Source: JAAFIW01 sp031414805 (lineage in GTDB: Bacteria > Pseudomonadota > Gammaproteobacteria > Burkholderiales > Burkholderiaceae_C). Taken from it: a DNA stretch of 64,000 bases. Position 1 is the first letter of the stretch. The number at the start of each line of letters is the position of its first letter. The position numbers and the translations under genes were made by a program. The stretch spans positions 54,500 to 118,499 of the forward strand of contig JANOQJ010000005.1 in assembly GCA_031414805.1 (NCBI GenBank). Reading direction: 5' to 3'. The notes under the pieces were generated by a model that ran no database searches, was not told the DNA's origin, and saw nothing but the letters and a program-made list of their open reading frames with translations. Below, piece by piece: positions 33,985 to 42,917 of this stretch.

Positions 33985-34443
33985 CTAACGCAGTGCGCAG
34001 GCCTTGGAAATCCAAGCGTCATCTTCGATCTCCCGTTCGGTTTTGGGAAGCACCCGGGCACTCCATGCTCGCTCTAGCTGCCATCTCACAAAATCGTAAT
34101 CATCAATGAACAGCAGCTCTTGAGTCCCCGGCAAGGAAAGGCCTCCAACGTGAGACTTTGCCGCATTGAAATCTCGCTGCGGGTACGACCTGGTTTTTAA
34201 CGCTACCTTCAACTCTGCGAAATCGATGACTCCGCCCTTGACGTGAACCCATCTGGGCATTGCCCCAAAGGCAATGCTGGCGCTCCCATCCTGGCTAACG
34301 CCAAGTCGACAGCCGCCATGCGGCATATCAACGGTTATCTGACGGGACGATTGCTCTTGAGCGTGCGTTCCTACACAAGCCACGGTAAGCGCCAGACAAG
34401 CGAGCACCGCGAATACGCGCGAAGGATTAGAAGAAATCCACAC
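33985..34443 (-). CDS. Exported small protein of unknown function
   Basis: This 152-residue protein has a signal peptide (SSNPSRVFAVLACLALTVAC then VGTHA) and a mature part without known motifs: ITVDMPHGGCRLGVSQDGSA, an acidic LLFIDDYDFVRWQLERAW segment, and a single Cys near the C-terminus. The first start in frame is GTG at 34443, with AGGG about ten bases before it. I do not recognise the family. Its 3' end abuts the 5' region of the GST gene. Confidence 0.55.
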   Translation of the reverse strand: MWISSNPSRVFAVLACLALTVACVGTHAQEQSSRQITVDMPHGGCRLGVSQDGSASIAFGAMPRWVHVKGGVIDFAELKVALKTRSYPQRDFNAAKSHVGGLSLPGTQELLFIDDYDFVRWQLERAWSARVLPKTEREIEDDAWISKACALR

Positions 34444-34464
34444 AGCCCACGGCCCTCTAGCTCG

Positions 34465-35217
34465 TCAATCCCGCACATCCGCCACAACGTTCTCCCCAAA
34501 ATCCGCCCGTTCCAACCACCCCAACACCCGCTTGGCCGCGTCCGCCGGGCTGCTCAGTTGACCGTTTTCCTTCAGCGCGGCAAACGTGCCCTGCGAGGCA
34601 AAGCGCGCAGGGTCGGCACCGCGCAGTTGCACCTGCATGTCGGTGTCGATGACGCCGGGGGCCAGGGAGCAGATGCGGGCACCGTGGGGTTTGGAGGCTT
34701 CGTCTAACGCTACCGAGCGGGAGAAGTGGTCGAGGCCGGCTTTCACGGCGCAGTAGGTGCTGCTGCCGGCCATGGCGCGGCGGCCCAGGCCGGAGGAGAT
34801 GTTCAGAATGCGGCGGGGCACCGTCCAGGCTGCGGTGGCGCGCAAAAAGGCGGCGGTGAGCAGCACGGGCGCTTCCAGGCCGACGCGCAGGGCGCGCACG
34901 GTGTCTGTGTCGTCGGTTTGTTCCAGCGGGCCCGGGGCTGACAGGGCGGCGGCGTTGTTGATGAGGGTGGCGCTGGCGGGCTGATCAACGAGCGATTCGA
35001 GCAGGGCTTGCAGTTGCGTCGCGGCGGCCTGCGGTGCGGCCAGGTCGTGCTGCCATTGCGCCAGGCGCGCGCCGTGCTGGCTGGCCAGCGCGTCCAGGCC
35101 GGGGTTTTGCTTGCGCGCAATGGATACCAGCCAGTGGCCGGATTGAATCAACTGCTCCGCCATGGCCGCGCCCATGCCGCGCGAGCCGCCTGTGAGGATG
35201 TAAAGGTGTGGGGTCAT
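34465..35217 (-). CDS. Short-chain dehydrogenase of the sepiapterin-reductase-like group
   Basis: This 250-residue SDR starts with the NADPH loop ILTGGSRGMGAAMAEQLIQS, then LINNAAALSAPGPLEQ, and the catalytic region ILNISSGLGRRAMAGSSTYC followed by AVKAGLDHF (Ser, Tyr, Lys). SLAPGVIDTDMQVQLR is like sepiapterin reductase and yeast IRC24-type enzymes. The substrate is not known. Its ATG at 35217 is followed upstream by a long repeat-filled gap. Confidence 0.85.
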   Translation of the reverse strand: MTPHLYILTGGSRGMGAAMAEQLIQSGHWLVSIARKQNPGLDALASQHGARLAQWQHDLAAPQAAATQLQALLESLVDQPASATLINNAAALSAPGPLEQTDDTDTVRALRVGLEAPVLLTAAFLRATAAWTVPRRILNISSGLGRRAMAGSSTYCAVKAGLDHFSRSVALDEASKPHGARICSLAPGVIDTDMQVQLRGADPARFASQGTFAALKENGQLSSPADAAKRVLGWLERADFGENVVADVRD

Positions 35218-35592
35218 GAGGCGCGATGGTAATCACTCGTTCCGTTTCTACATCACTGCTGTAGGTCGTTGCTCCTCCTTGCCGTGCTGTAACACTGCCT
35301 TCGTCGTCGCGCCTACTGCAGCAATGATTTGGAAACGGAACCCGGCCGCAGCGCGTGTCTTGCGCCTTCCCGCCTTTGGGGGAAGGTTGGGATGGGGGCT
35401 TGCCGTCAGCCCAACGTCCCTCACGCCAAAGCCGGCACAAGCGCAGTCAGCCCGGGAACAAGCGTTGTCGCGCGCATGCCCCCATCCCTGCCTTCCCCCA
35501 GCGGGGGAAGGAGTTGTTTGTTTCCGCCGGAGTCGTTACCAAAAACAAGCAAAAAGTGCCACCAGCCCTTATAAATACTGCTCAAACAGCTA
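35218..35592. other. Repeat-filled intergenic stretch
   Basis: Holds a GGGGGAAGG palindrome pair and repeat A copy 15. No gene seen. Confidence 0.6.
35365..35513. repeat. Repeat C-prime: GGGGGAAGG palindrome pair
   Basis: Left arm CTTCCCGCCTTTGGGGGAAG with GTTGGGATGGGGGC, right arm GCCCCCATCCCTGCCTTCCC with CCAGCGGGGGAAGG. It forms a large inverted repeat. A half copy is at 38692. Confidence 0.8.
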
Positions 35593-35609
35593 TTACTTCA
35601 ATAGCAAAC
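35551..35609 (+). repeat. Repeat A copy 15 (plus orientation)
   Basis: Contains GCCACCAGCCCTTATAAATA, CTGCTCAAACAGCTAT and TCAATAGCAAACC. Its right edge supplies the last codons and stop of the epimerase gene. Confidence 0.88.
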
Positions 35610-36519
35610 CAGTGACCACCGTGGGGTGCTGCAACACCAGTTTCAGCTCCCGTTTCATGCGCCGGTTCACCAGCCGGCGCGACTCGCCCATGAAACTGAG
35701 CAGGCTCAAGGGCAGTTGGTCTGCCGCAGCATCCCGGGCGATGCGGGGTGGGTGGGGCAAGCCGTACAGGTCGGCGGCCAGAGTCACGTAGTCACCCATC
35801 TTCATGTCGCTGTCGTCGCTCACGTTCACCACGCGCTGGGGCTTGCCGCGCCACAGCGCCAACAGGCAGGCGCGGGCCAGGTCGTCGGCGTGGATGTGGT
35901 TGGTGTACACGTCATCGGCTTGTGTGAGCACGGGCGTGCCTTTGAGCAGGCGCTCGCGCGGGGTGCCGCCCACACGGTCGGGCGCGTAGATGCCGGGGAT
36001 GCGCAAGATGCTCACGGGTACGTGGGCGGCGCGGCCAAAGTGGCGCACGGCGGTTTCGGCGTCGACCCGGCGGTGGGCGCGTGGGGTGTGGGGGCGGGCA
36101 GCGCGGCATTCGTCAACCCAGGCACCCGCGCAGTCGCCATACACACCGCTGGTGGAGCCATAAACCAGGGCTGCGGGCGGTGTGCGCAAGCGCAGGGCTC
36201 GCGTCAGGGCCTGGGTGCGTGGGTCGCGCCACCAATGGGCACCGTCGTTGGGCGGGGGTGCCAGGTGCAGCACACGGGTGGCGATGCCGGCCAGGCGGCG
36301 CAAAGTGGCGGGTTGATCCAGATTGCCTTGCAGAGGCGTGATGTGCAGCGCGCGCAACTCGGGTGCCCGGGCGGCTTGCGACGTGAGGGCCAGCAGGCGC
36401 ATCCGAGCGCCCAGCCCGCGGGCCACACGCACACCCACATCACCACAGCCCACGATGAGTAAGCGCTCGCGGCGGAAACGGGCGGGCAAGGCGCCCAAGG
36501 GGCTTTGGTTTGAGGGCAA
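35593..36519 (-). CDS. NAD(P)-dependent epimerase/dehydratase-like protein
   Basis: This 308-residue SDR of the extended type resembles YeeZ-like proteins: RLLIVGCGDVGVRVARGLGA is the nucleotide loop, STSGVYGDCAGAWVDE matches the active-site strand, and ILRIPGIYAPDR is a family block. The YxxxK signature is not clear. The start is a TTG at 36519 without a good ribosome site, so the N-terminus is uncertain. The final codons, LLLK and TAA, lie in repeat A, which suggests that the original C-terminus was replaced. Confidence 0.75.
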   Translation of the reverse strand: MPSNQSPLGALPARFRRERLLIVGCGDVGVRVARGLGARMRLLALTSQAARAPELRALHITPLQGNLDQPATLRRLAGIATRVLHLAPPPNDGAHWWRDPRTQALTRALRLRTPPAALVYGSTSGVYGDCAGAWVDECRAARPHTPRAHRRVDAETAVRHFGRAAHVPVSILRIPGIYAPDRVGGTPRERLLKGTPVLTQADDVYTNHIHADDLARACLLALWRGKPQRVVNVSDDSDMKMGDYVTLAADLYGLPHPPRIARDAAADQLPLSLLSFMGESRRLVNRRMKRELKLVLQHPTVVTGLLLK

Positions 36520-36580
36520 AATCGAAAGTAGCTTTATCAGTCGTACGGGCCAAAAACGGCCTCTCTAGGATACCCAACAC

Positions 36581-37684
36581 ATGACCCTCGCCACGCCCAG
36601 CGCAACCGACGCAACCCAGGCTTACATCCCCACCGCCTTTCAAATCACCGTCTCGCCCAGCCAGCGCCAGTTCACGGCCCAAGCCGGTGAAACCATGCTG
36701 GCGGCGGGCATTCGCCAGGGCGTGGGCTTGCCCTACGGTTGCAAAGACGGCGCATGCGGTTCGTGTAAATGCAAAAAACTCAGCGGTACCGTGGTGCACG
36801 GCACACACCAGTCCAAAGCCTTGACAGCTGACGAAGAGGCCGCCGGCTTTGTGCTGACCTGCTGCGGCGTGCCGCAAAGCGATGTGGTGCTGGAGTCGCG
36901 CCAGGTGACCGACGAGTCGGCCTTTCCGGTGAAAAAAATGCCCTCACGCGTGACCGTGCTGGAGAAAAAATCGCACGACGTGATGCTGCTGCGCCTGCAA
37001 CTGCCCGCCAACGACACCTTGCGCTACCACGCGGGCCAGTATGTGGAATTCATTCTGCGCGACGGTGCCCGGCGCAGCTACTCCATGGCCAACGCGCCGC
37101 ACACCCTGGTGCCGGTGGAGGGGCAAACAAGCCCCGGCATCGAGCTGCACATCCGCCACATGCCCGGCGGCAAGTTCACCGACCACGTATTCACCGCCAT
37201 GAAGGAAAAAGAAATCCTGCGGGTCGAAGGCCCGTTTGGCAGCTTTTATTTGCGCGACGAATCCACCAAGCCCATGGTGCTGCTGGCCTCAGGCACCGGT
37301 TTTGCGCCCATCAAAGCCATCATTGAACACATGCAGTTCAAAGCCATCACCCGCCCCGCGACGCTGTACTGGGGCGGCAGGCGGCCAGATGATTTGTACA
37401 TGGACGCCTGGGTGCAAGAGCGCCTGGCCGACATGCCCAACCTGCGCTACGTGCCGGTGATCTCCAACGCTGCACCCGAAGACAACTGGACCGGCCGCAC
37501 CGGTTTTGTGCACCGGGCTGTGTTGCAAGACATACCCGACTTGTCCGCCTACCAGGTTTACGCCTGCGGCGCGCCCATCGTGGTGGATTCGGCCAAGGCC
37601 GACTACATGGCACTGGGCGGGTTGCCGGAGGACGAGTTTTATGCGGACTCGTTCACGACAGAGGCGGATAAGGCGAAGGCTTGA
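36581..37684 (+). CDS. Ferredoxin-NAD(P)H reductase, CDP-6-deoxy-glucoseen reductase-like
   Basis: This 367-residue flavoprotein has an N-terminal plant-type [2Fe-2S] domain (Cys ligands in GLPYGCKDGACGSCKCKKL and VLTCCG), an FAD domain with RSYSMANAP (about 167-175), and an NAD domain with MVLLASGTGFAPIKAIIEHM and a C-terminal VYACGAPIVVDSAK. It passes electrons from NADH to an oxygenase or similar partner. The partner is not in the window. It is divergent from the epimerase gene. Confidence 0.9.
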   Translation: MTLATPSATDATQAYIPTAFQITVSPSQRQFTAQAGETMLAAGIRQGVGLPYGCKDGACGSCKCKKLSGTVVHGTHQSKALTADEEAAGFVLTCCGVPQSDVVLESRQVTDESAFPVKKMPSRVTVLEKKSHDVMLLRLQLPANDTLRYHAGQYVEFILRDGARRSYSMANAPHTLVPVEGQTSPGIELHIRHMPGGKFTDHVFTAMKEKEILRVEGPFGSFYLRDESTKPMVLLASGTGFAPIKAIIEHMQFKAITRPATLYWGGRRPDDLYMDAWVQERLADMPNLRYVPVISNAAPEDNWTGRTGFVHRAVLQDIPDLSAYQVYACGAPIVVDSAKADYMALGGLPEDEFYADSFTTEADKAKA

Positions 37685-37736
37685 GTTGCGAGGGAGTTAG
37701 TTGTAAGTTCCAGCTTTGGCGGGTTCAGTGGCAACC

Positions 37737-38549
37737 CTACGCCCTGGGAAACTGTTCCTGAACCTGCGCCGTTAGGTAGCGCTCTCGCGAAATGCTCGTA
37801 TCAAGCTCAGCTGTCCCAAACATATCCGAAGGAAGACGCTGCTCAAGCGAAGAGTCTTTAAACGCGAGTTTGAGTCTGCCCTCGGCAAATTCGACGACTG
37901 AGCAAATGTATCTATATGCCAACGATAAATTGACCTCGTGTTGTCCAGCAGAGACTGAGACATGCCCGCATCCGTGGCTGAAGCTGACCTCGCCACGTGG
38001 CATTGCGAATTGACCCTTCAAACTACCGTGCGCAATCCCAGGACGGATGAAGTGGGTTTTTACTTTGAGAGGGGTTTGGCTCGACAAAAAAACCCAACTG
38101 ATTGCACCGAGCACTGACGAGTTAAGCGACACAATTTGGTCAATCTTTTGCGCCAAGTGAGCCGATACGTTCCTTACATTACGAATGTCTTGTAGTTGCA
38201 TGCGAACGGTATCCGGTGAAAATTGGTCAGGGATAGTCGAGGCGCTAGGTTGCATCTCCCAAAGGCACCTGAATCGGTCAGCCGTGTCTATAAAAGCCCA
38301 CACATCAAGAAAGACATGCGTAAATCCCTCAGACCCCGGAGCAATAGCGTCGGCAACAGACAGATCGTTCAGTGACTGACACAAACGTGTATGTGATAGC
38401 TCGATGATCTGTGCAGCGTGCCTCATACCGTCAAGAAACACTGCCTGCTTCTGGTTCAATGCCGTCGGTATGTTCAAGAATGGTGAATCTATGGAAAGCA
38501 TCTCTTGTGAAATTTGAACTGACGTAGATGGTCGCATACCCCTCAACAT
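37737..38549 (-). CDS. Hypothetical protein of lower GC content, possibly acquired
   Basis: This 270-residue protein has no signal peptide, membrane helix or motif I recognise. Features are an N-terminal helical part (QAVFLDGMRHAAQIIELSHT, FLDVWAFIDTADRFRCLWEM), a histidine/cysteine-bearing segment (FSHGCGHVSVSAGQ), and a helical end. Codon use is less GC-biased than the neighbours, and repeats lie on its 5' side, so it may be recent cargo. The ATG at 38549 is first in frame; MRPSTSV four codons later is an alternative. Confidence 0.6.
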   Translation of the reverse strand: MLRGMRPSTSVQISQEMLSIDSPFLNIPTALNQKQAVFLDGMRHAAQIIELSHTRLCQSLNDLSVADAIAPGSEGFTHVFLDVWAFIDTADRFRCLWEMQPSASTIPDQFSPDTVRMQLQDIRNVRNVSAHLAQKIDQIVSLNSSVLGAISWVFLSSQTPLKVKTHFIRPGIAHGSLKGQFAMPRGEVSFSHGCGHVSVSAGQHEVNLSLAYRYICSVVEFAEGRLKLAFKDSSLEQRLPSDMFGTAELDTSISRERYLTAQVQEQFPRA

Positions 38550-38600
38550 TTTGAACCAGGGTACGACCCCAAATGCCTACCCCTAGCTAATTTAGTGTTG

Positions 38601-38648
38601 TTCCTGAATTGGTAGCTGATTGATCAGCATATGCAAGGGCAACAGCCC
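38601..38648 (-). repeat. Repeat A copy 16 (degenerate, minus orientation)
   Basis: GGTAGCTGATTGATCAGCAT with GCAAGGGC keeps the layout but has several core changes. Confidence 0.6.
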
Positions 38649-38691
38649 TAAAACACACAAACTGGGATTAATAGGCAGCGCTACGGTAGTC

Positions 38692-38730
38692 AGCCCCTTC
38701 CCCTAGCGGGGAAAGGTTGGGATGGGGGCA
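38692..38730. repeat. Half copy of repeat C-prime
   Basis: CCCCTTCCCCTAGCGGGGAA with GGTTGGGATGGGGGC matches the left arm at 35365 but lacks the right arm. Confidence 0.65.
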
Positions 38731-38847
38731 TGAGCGCACAGACGAGTCCCGCAGTGAAGCACGCAATTGGGGTCAGAGCCCGGTTTCGTATGGTCTGCTC
38801 GCGCGTCGAATAGACCACGTCCTGAACCGGGATCCGACCCCAAATGC

Positions 38848-39729
38848 TTATCGCGGCTCGTCGGCCCCAAATGCTGCGCCCTGCTCCCACATCAGCCGCT
38901 CCCGCCCACTAAAACACAAAAACCGCCGGTTCGTGGCCCGGCCTATGGCGCACAAGCCGAGTTGTTGCGCAATGGCGTGGCCCATTTGGGTGATGCCGCT
39001 GCGGGAGACGACGATGGCGACGTTCATTTGGGCGGCTTTGATGAGCATTTCGCTGGTCAGGCGGCCGGTGGTGTAGAAAACCAGGTCGTTGGGAACTGCG
39101 GCTTCGGGTTGCAGCCAGAGCCAGCCGGCCAGGGTGTCGATGGCGTTGTGGCGGCCCACGTCTTCGGCGAATTGCAGCAAACGCCCCTCATCGTCAGCCA
39201 CGTTCTGCGAAAACCCGCCAAACAACGCGCAACCGTGCACCGAGCCGGCTGATTTGTAAATGCTGGGCAACAAGCGGATGGTGTTGACGAGGCCGTACAG
39301 CCCGGCCTGGCTGATTCGGGTGGGTGGCAGCTGCAGCTGCGCCACGTCATCCATCAAGCCGCCAAACACGCTGCCCTGGCCGCAGCCTGTCGTGACCACG
39401 CGCTGACTGGTGCGCTCTTCGATGTTGTGAATGCCTTCGCGGGTGGTCACTGCGGCTGCACCCACCTCCCAATCGACCGTGATGGATTCAATATCGGCCA
39501 CTGACTGCACCAGGCGCTGGTTGCGCAGGTAGCCCAGGGTCAGCCATTCGGGGTGGGCCCCCAGGGTCATCAGGGTGACGAGTTCGCGCTTGTCCACATA
39601 CAGGGTGAGCGCGCGCTCGGCGGGAATGTCCAGCGTGTCGGCGGTGCCGTGCTCATTGACCACGGTGACAGCGTGCGTCAGCGGAGCTTGGGCTTGGGTG
39701 AGGTGGGGCAGCACAGCGGACCGTTGCAA
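38848..39729 (-). CDS. fdhD: Formate dehydrogenase accessory sulfurtransferase FdhD
   Basis: This 293-residue protein transfers sulfur to the molybdenum cofactor of formate dehydrogenases. Family blocks are YVDKRELVTLMTLGAHPEWL, the loop VVTTGCGQGSVFGGL, LFGGFSQNVADDEGRLLQFA and EDVGRHNAIDTLAG. Only one Cys is in the loop where E. coli FdhD has a CxxC pair. The start is a TTG at 39729 with no good ribosome site; a GTG at 39714 is possible. No formate dehydrogenase is in the window. Confidence 0.85.
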   Translation of the reverse strand: MQRSAVLPHLTQAQAPLTHAVTVVNEHGTADTLDIPAERALTLYVDKRELVTLMTLGAHPEWLTLGYLRNQRLVQSVADIESITVDWEVGAAAVTTREGIHNIEERTSQRVVTTGCGQGSVFGGLMDDVAQLQLPPTRISQAGLYGLVNTIRLLPSIYKSAGSVHGCALFGGFSQNVADDEGRLLQFAEDVGRHNAIDTLAGWLWLQPEAAVPNDLVFYTTGRLTSEMLIKAAQMNVAIVVSRSGITQMGHAIAQQLGLCAIGRATNRRFLCFSGRERLMWEQGAAFGADEPR

Positions 39730-39741
39730 AGCAGATTCAAA

Positions 39742-39797
39742 TCACTATTATTTTGATAGCTGCTTGAGCAGTATTCATAAGGGCTTCTGGCCAAAAT
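39742..39797 (-). repeat. Repeat A copy 17 (minus orientation)
   Basis: Contains TTTTGATAGCTGCTTGAGCA, GTATTCATAAGGGCTTC and GGCCAAAATG, directly upstream of fdhD. Confidence 0.9.
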
Positions 39798-39854
39798 GTT
39801 CTAAAAACCTGCTGCCAGTCATCTGTCATCCAAGGCTGCAGGCCAGGTCATCCA

Positions 39855-40754
39855 TCATCCGTGCGCCAGGCCATCCAGCACATAGTTCTGCGGCCCCCGG
39901 CTGGCAATCTTGATCGCGCCCACCTGGTTGCCTAAAGCGGCACAGCGCGCCAGCGGCCAGCCTTGCTCCAGGCCGTGTAGCAGCGCGCCGCGCCAGGCGT
40001 CGCCGCAGCCGGTGGGGTCGACCACCTCGGTGGCTTTGACCGGGGCCACATGCGTGCGGTCGCCGCCCACCCACACCTCGCAGCCCTCGTGGCCCAGGGT
40101 GACAACCAGGCCGTGCACGCGCTGAGAAATGTCAGCGCACGACAGGCCGGTGCGCTCGCAGAGCATCTTGCCTTCGTAGTCGTTGACGGTGACCCAGCTG
40201 GCCTGGTCGATGAAACGGATCAGCTCCTCGCCATTGAACATGGGCAGGCCCTGGCCGGGGTCAAACACAAAGGGGATTCCTGCCGCCTTGAACTGCTGGG
40301 CATGTTGCAGCATGGCGTCGCGCCCGTCCGGCGAGATGATGCCGATGCGGATGTCGGCTCGCGCACTGATGGTGTTGATGTGGGCCTGCATCATCGCGCC
40401 GGGGTGAAACGCGGTGATCTGGTTGTTGTCGCGGTCGGTCATGATCATGGCTTGCGCGGTGTAAGCGTCGGCTACCTGAGCGACAAATTCAGTGCTGATG
40501 CCCTGGGTTTTCAGGCGTGCCAGGTAGTCCACACCGTCGCTGCCCAAGGTGGCCATGGGCAGGGGCGTGCCGCCTAGTAGTTTCAGGGCGTAGGCAATGT
40601 TGCCTGCGCAGCCGCCAAAGTCACGCCGCAGATCGGGCACCAGGAACGAGGCATTCAGGATGTGCAGCTGGTCGGGCAATATTTGCTCGGCAAAGCGGCC
40701 CGGGAAATTCATGATGGTGTCGAAGGCTAAAGAGCCGCAAATCAAGGCTGGCAT
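39855..40754 (-). CDS. PfkB-family carbohydrate or nucleoside kinase
   Basis: This 299-residue kinase has the two PfkB signatures: GGCAGNIAYALKLLGGTPLP near 47 and DPTGCGDAWRGALLHGLEQG near 245, which includes the catalytic Asp. It resembles bacterial adenosine kinase-like members (ICGSLAFDTIMNFPGRF start, NDYEGKML). The substrate, sugar or adenosine, is open. It lies 16 bases after the DUF3426 gene, in one run with prmA. Confidence 0.85.
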   Translation of the reverse strand: MPALICGSLAFDTIMNFPGRFAEQILPDQLHILNASFLVPDLRRDFGGCAGNIAYALKLLGGTPLPMATLGSDGVDYLARLKTQGISTEFVAQVADAYTAQAMIMTDRDNNQITAFHPGAMMQAHINTISARADIRIGIISPDGRDAMLQHAQQFKAAGIPFVFDPGQGLPMFNGEELIRFIDQASWVTVNDYEGKMLCERTGLSCADISQRVHGLVVTLGHEGCEVWVGGDRTHVAPVKATEVVDPTGCGDAWRGALLHGLEQGWPLARCAALGNQVGAIKIASRGPQNYVLDGLAHG

Positions 40755-40770
40755 GGTGAGTTATAAAAAG

Positions 40771-41850
40771 TTAGGGGTAAAAAGCCAGCACGCGGTAGCC
40801 TGCAATGCGTGCGCTATCGGGGCTGTCACTGACGCTGATGACCAGCGTGCTGCTTGAGGTTCCAGCTGCGTCCATCACGCCGGTTTTGGAGCCCAGGTCG
40901 GCGGGCTGCAGCACGCGGCGCAGCACGGGCTGGTCTTGTGAGTCGGTGAGCGTCAACTCCACAGCGGGCATGGCCAGCGGCAGCGCAGACTGGTTTTTCA
41001 ACGACAGGCTCAAGCGGTAGCTGCCGCCTTGCAGCTTGTTGAAGCTGGAGCTGTCAATGACGATAGATTCGATCTGCTGCAGCGGGCCCACCGTGCACGG
41101 CACGCGCTCGCACAATTGAACCAGCCAGGGGCGGATTTGCGGGTACAGCGCAGCCAACCGATTGCGCTCCTGGTGCGCCACTTGCAGGGCCAACGCACCG
41201 AGGGCCACCAACAGCAGCAGGCTCAGCACAAGTCGCACCCCCGTACGGCGCCAGAATGCCTGGCGGCGCGCGGCGCGCACAAATGACACTGGCGGCTCCA
41301 GTGGCTCCATCGGTTGCGGCGCAGCTGCCGGTTCTTGCGAATCCGATGGCTCGGGTAGTTCGTGAAAGCGGGAATGCAACTCGAACGGCTCTGAATCGGG
41401 TGCCGACGGCGTTTCAGCTGGCTTGGGGGATGTCTTCCATATGGGTCGGGGCTCGGTGGCGCGCTGCGACGGCACCGGCAGCGGCACTGACATTGCGTCA
41501 CTGGGCGCATCGGGCCACGGTTTGTTGAGTAAGGCGTCGGCTGGGTTGGCGCCGACACGGCCACCATCAAGCGTGTCAGCTGTGCGAGACGATTCGTCGA
41601 CAGGGAACTGCGCGTTAGGTGCCTGGCCCCCAGGTGGCTCGGAAAGCCGCTCGCCGGTGGCGTCGCGCGTCGCCTCGGGCGATACCGCCGACAAAATACT
41701 GCTGCTCACGGCGCGCGGCTGCATGTTGGCCGCCGCGTCAAACACCTCGCTGCAATGGCCGCAGCGCACCCAGCCATGCGAAATGCGCAGCTGATCCGGC
41801 ACGACCTTGAACATGGTGCTGCAGGCGGGGCAACAGGTAACCAGGCTCAT
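40771..41850 (-). CDS. Zinc-ribbon and DUF3426 membrane protein
   Basis: This 359-residue protein opens with a zinc ribbon (CPAC near 7-10, CGHC near 30-33), runs through a Pro/Ser/Glu-rich linker (about 50-195), crosses the membrane once near 205-225 (LVLSLLLLVALGALALQVAH), and ends in a DUF3426 domain with a LSLKNQSALPLAMPAVELTL strand. Such proteins are common beside prmA in Burkholderiales; the role is not known. Confidence 0.85.
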   Translation of the reverse strand: MSLVTCCPACSTMFKVVPDQLRISHGWVRCGHCSEVFDAAANMQPRAVSSSILSAVSPEATRDATGERLSEPPGGQAPNAQFPVDESSRTADTLDGGRVGANPADALLNKPWPDAPSDAMSVPLPVPSQRATEPRPIWKTSPKPAETPSAPDSEPFELHSRFHELPEPSDSQEPAAAPQPMEPLEPPVSFVRAARRQAFWRRTGVRLVLSLLLLVALGALALQVAHQERNRLAALYPQIRPWLVQLCERVPCTVGPLQQIESIVIDSSSFNKLQGGSYRLSLSLKNQSALPLAMPAVELTLTDSQDQPVLRRVLQPADLGSKTGVMDAAGTSSSTLVISVSDSPDSARIAGYRVLAFYP

Positions 41851-41866
41851 GCGCTTTTGCCAGTGC

Positions 41867-42775
41867 TCATGAAGGCGCTGCCCGCCTGGCGGTCATCAAA
41901 ATCCAGCCCTCCTGGCTGTCGGCCACGTGCAGCTGCACATACGGCGCGTAGGCTGCTTTCAGCTCGTCGGCCTGGCGCTCCAGAATGCCCGCCAGCACCA
42001 ACGCGCCGCCCGGGGTCACATGGCTGCACAGCAGAGGGGCCAATACCTTGAGGGGCGACGCCAGAATGTTGGCCAGCACCAAGCCATAGCCACCAAAATT
42101 GGGCGATGGGAGTTTGTCGGGCTGCCCCACGATGGCCAGACCCACTTGGTTAGCCAGTGCGTTGGCGAGCGTCGCAGTCACTGCCGCTTCGTCAATGTCG
42201 ACCGCGTCCACATGGGCTGCGCCATATTTGGCCGCCCCAATAGCCAGAATACCGGAGCCACAACCGTAGTCCAGCACGCGCTGACCCAGGCACCCGTGCT
42301 GTGCGATCCAGCGCAGGCACATACGTGTGGTGGGGTGGGTGCCGGTGCCAACTGCCAGGCCAGGGTCGAGCCGAATGATCTGTTGCGCCTGGGCGGGCGG
42401 CTCATGCCAGGTAGGAACAATCCAGAAATCAGGCGTGATCTCCACCGGCGCAAACTGGCTTTGCGTCAGACGCACCCAGTCCTGGTCGGGCAGCTCGGCG
42501 ATGCCCAGGCGCTCGCAATCCACAAAAAAGTCTTGCACCTCCAGTAGCGACGCCGCTTCGAGCGCTTGCACATCGGTGTCAAACAAAGCCAGTACCCGCG
42601 AGCGTTGCCAGCCCGCTTTGGGCGGCGGCATGCCCGGCTCACCAAACAGCGCCTGCTCGGCCTGGGTGTGGGCATCGGCATCTTCCACCGACACCGACAA
42701 GGCGTTCAGTGCCACCAGCGCATCGCTGATGGCTTCAACACTGTCCTCGGGGCACAGCAGGCTTAGTTCATACAT
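41867..42775 (-). CDS. prmA: Ribosomal protein L11 methyltransferase
   Basis: This 302-residue enzyme methylates ribosomal protein L11 with S-adenosylmethionine. The substrate-binding N-terminal domain is followed by GLAVGTGTHPTTRMCLRWI, the SAM motif VLDYGCGSGILAIGAAKYGA, VDIDEAAV and the active-site strand LVLANILASPL. Length and order are standard. The ATG at 42775 (MYELSLLC) is the family start. It follows accC as usual in the order. Confidence 0.94.
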   Translation of the reverse strand: MYELSLLCPEDSVEAISDALVALNALSVSVEDADAHTQAEQALFGEPGMPPPKAGWQRSRVLALFDTDVQALEAASLLEVQDFFVDCERLGIAELPDQDWVRLTQSQFAPVEITPDFWIVPTWHEPPAQAQQIIRLDPGLAVGTGTHPTTRMCLRWIAQHGCLGQRVLDYGCGSGILAIGAAKYGAAHVDAVDIDEAAVTATLANALANQVGLAIVGQPDKLPSPNFGGYGLVLANILASPLKVLAPLLCSHVTPGGALVLAGILERQADELKAAYAPYVQLHVADSQEGWILMTARRAAPS

Positions 42776-42917
42776 GGCTCCCCCCCGTTGCTTGCTCACT
42801 GCGTGTAGCCGCCTCCCCCCTGCAGGGGGCAACGCCAGTGGCCCGGCGAAGCCGGTTCCACGGCATTTCCGGAAGGACAGCCCTACTGCAAAACAAGGAG
42901 GTTCTTGCCATATACCT

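Larger units (their letters stand above)
38550..38847. other. Repeat-filled intergenic stretch
   Basis: Holds a degenerate repeat A, a half of repeat C-prime, and a pair of GACCCCAAATGC copies (near 38566 and 38840) whose complement GGGGTCAG appears near 38770. No gene. Confidence 0.55.
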
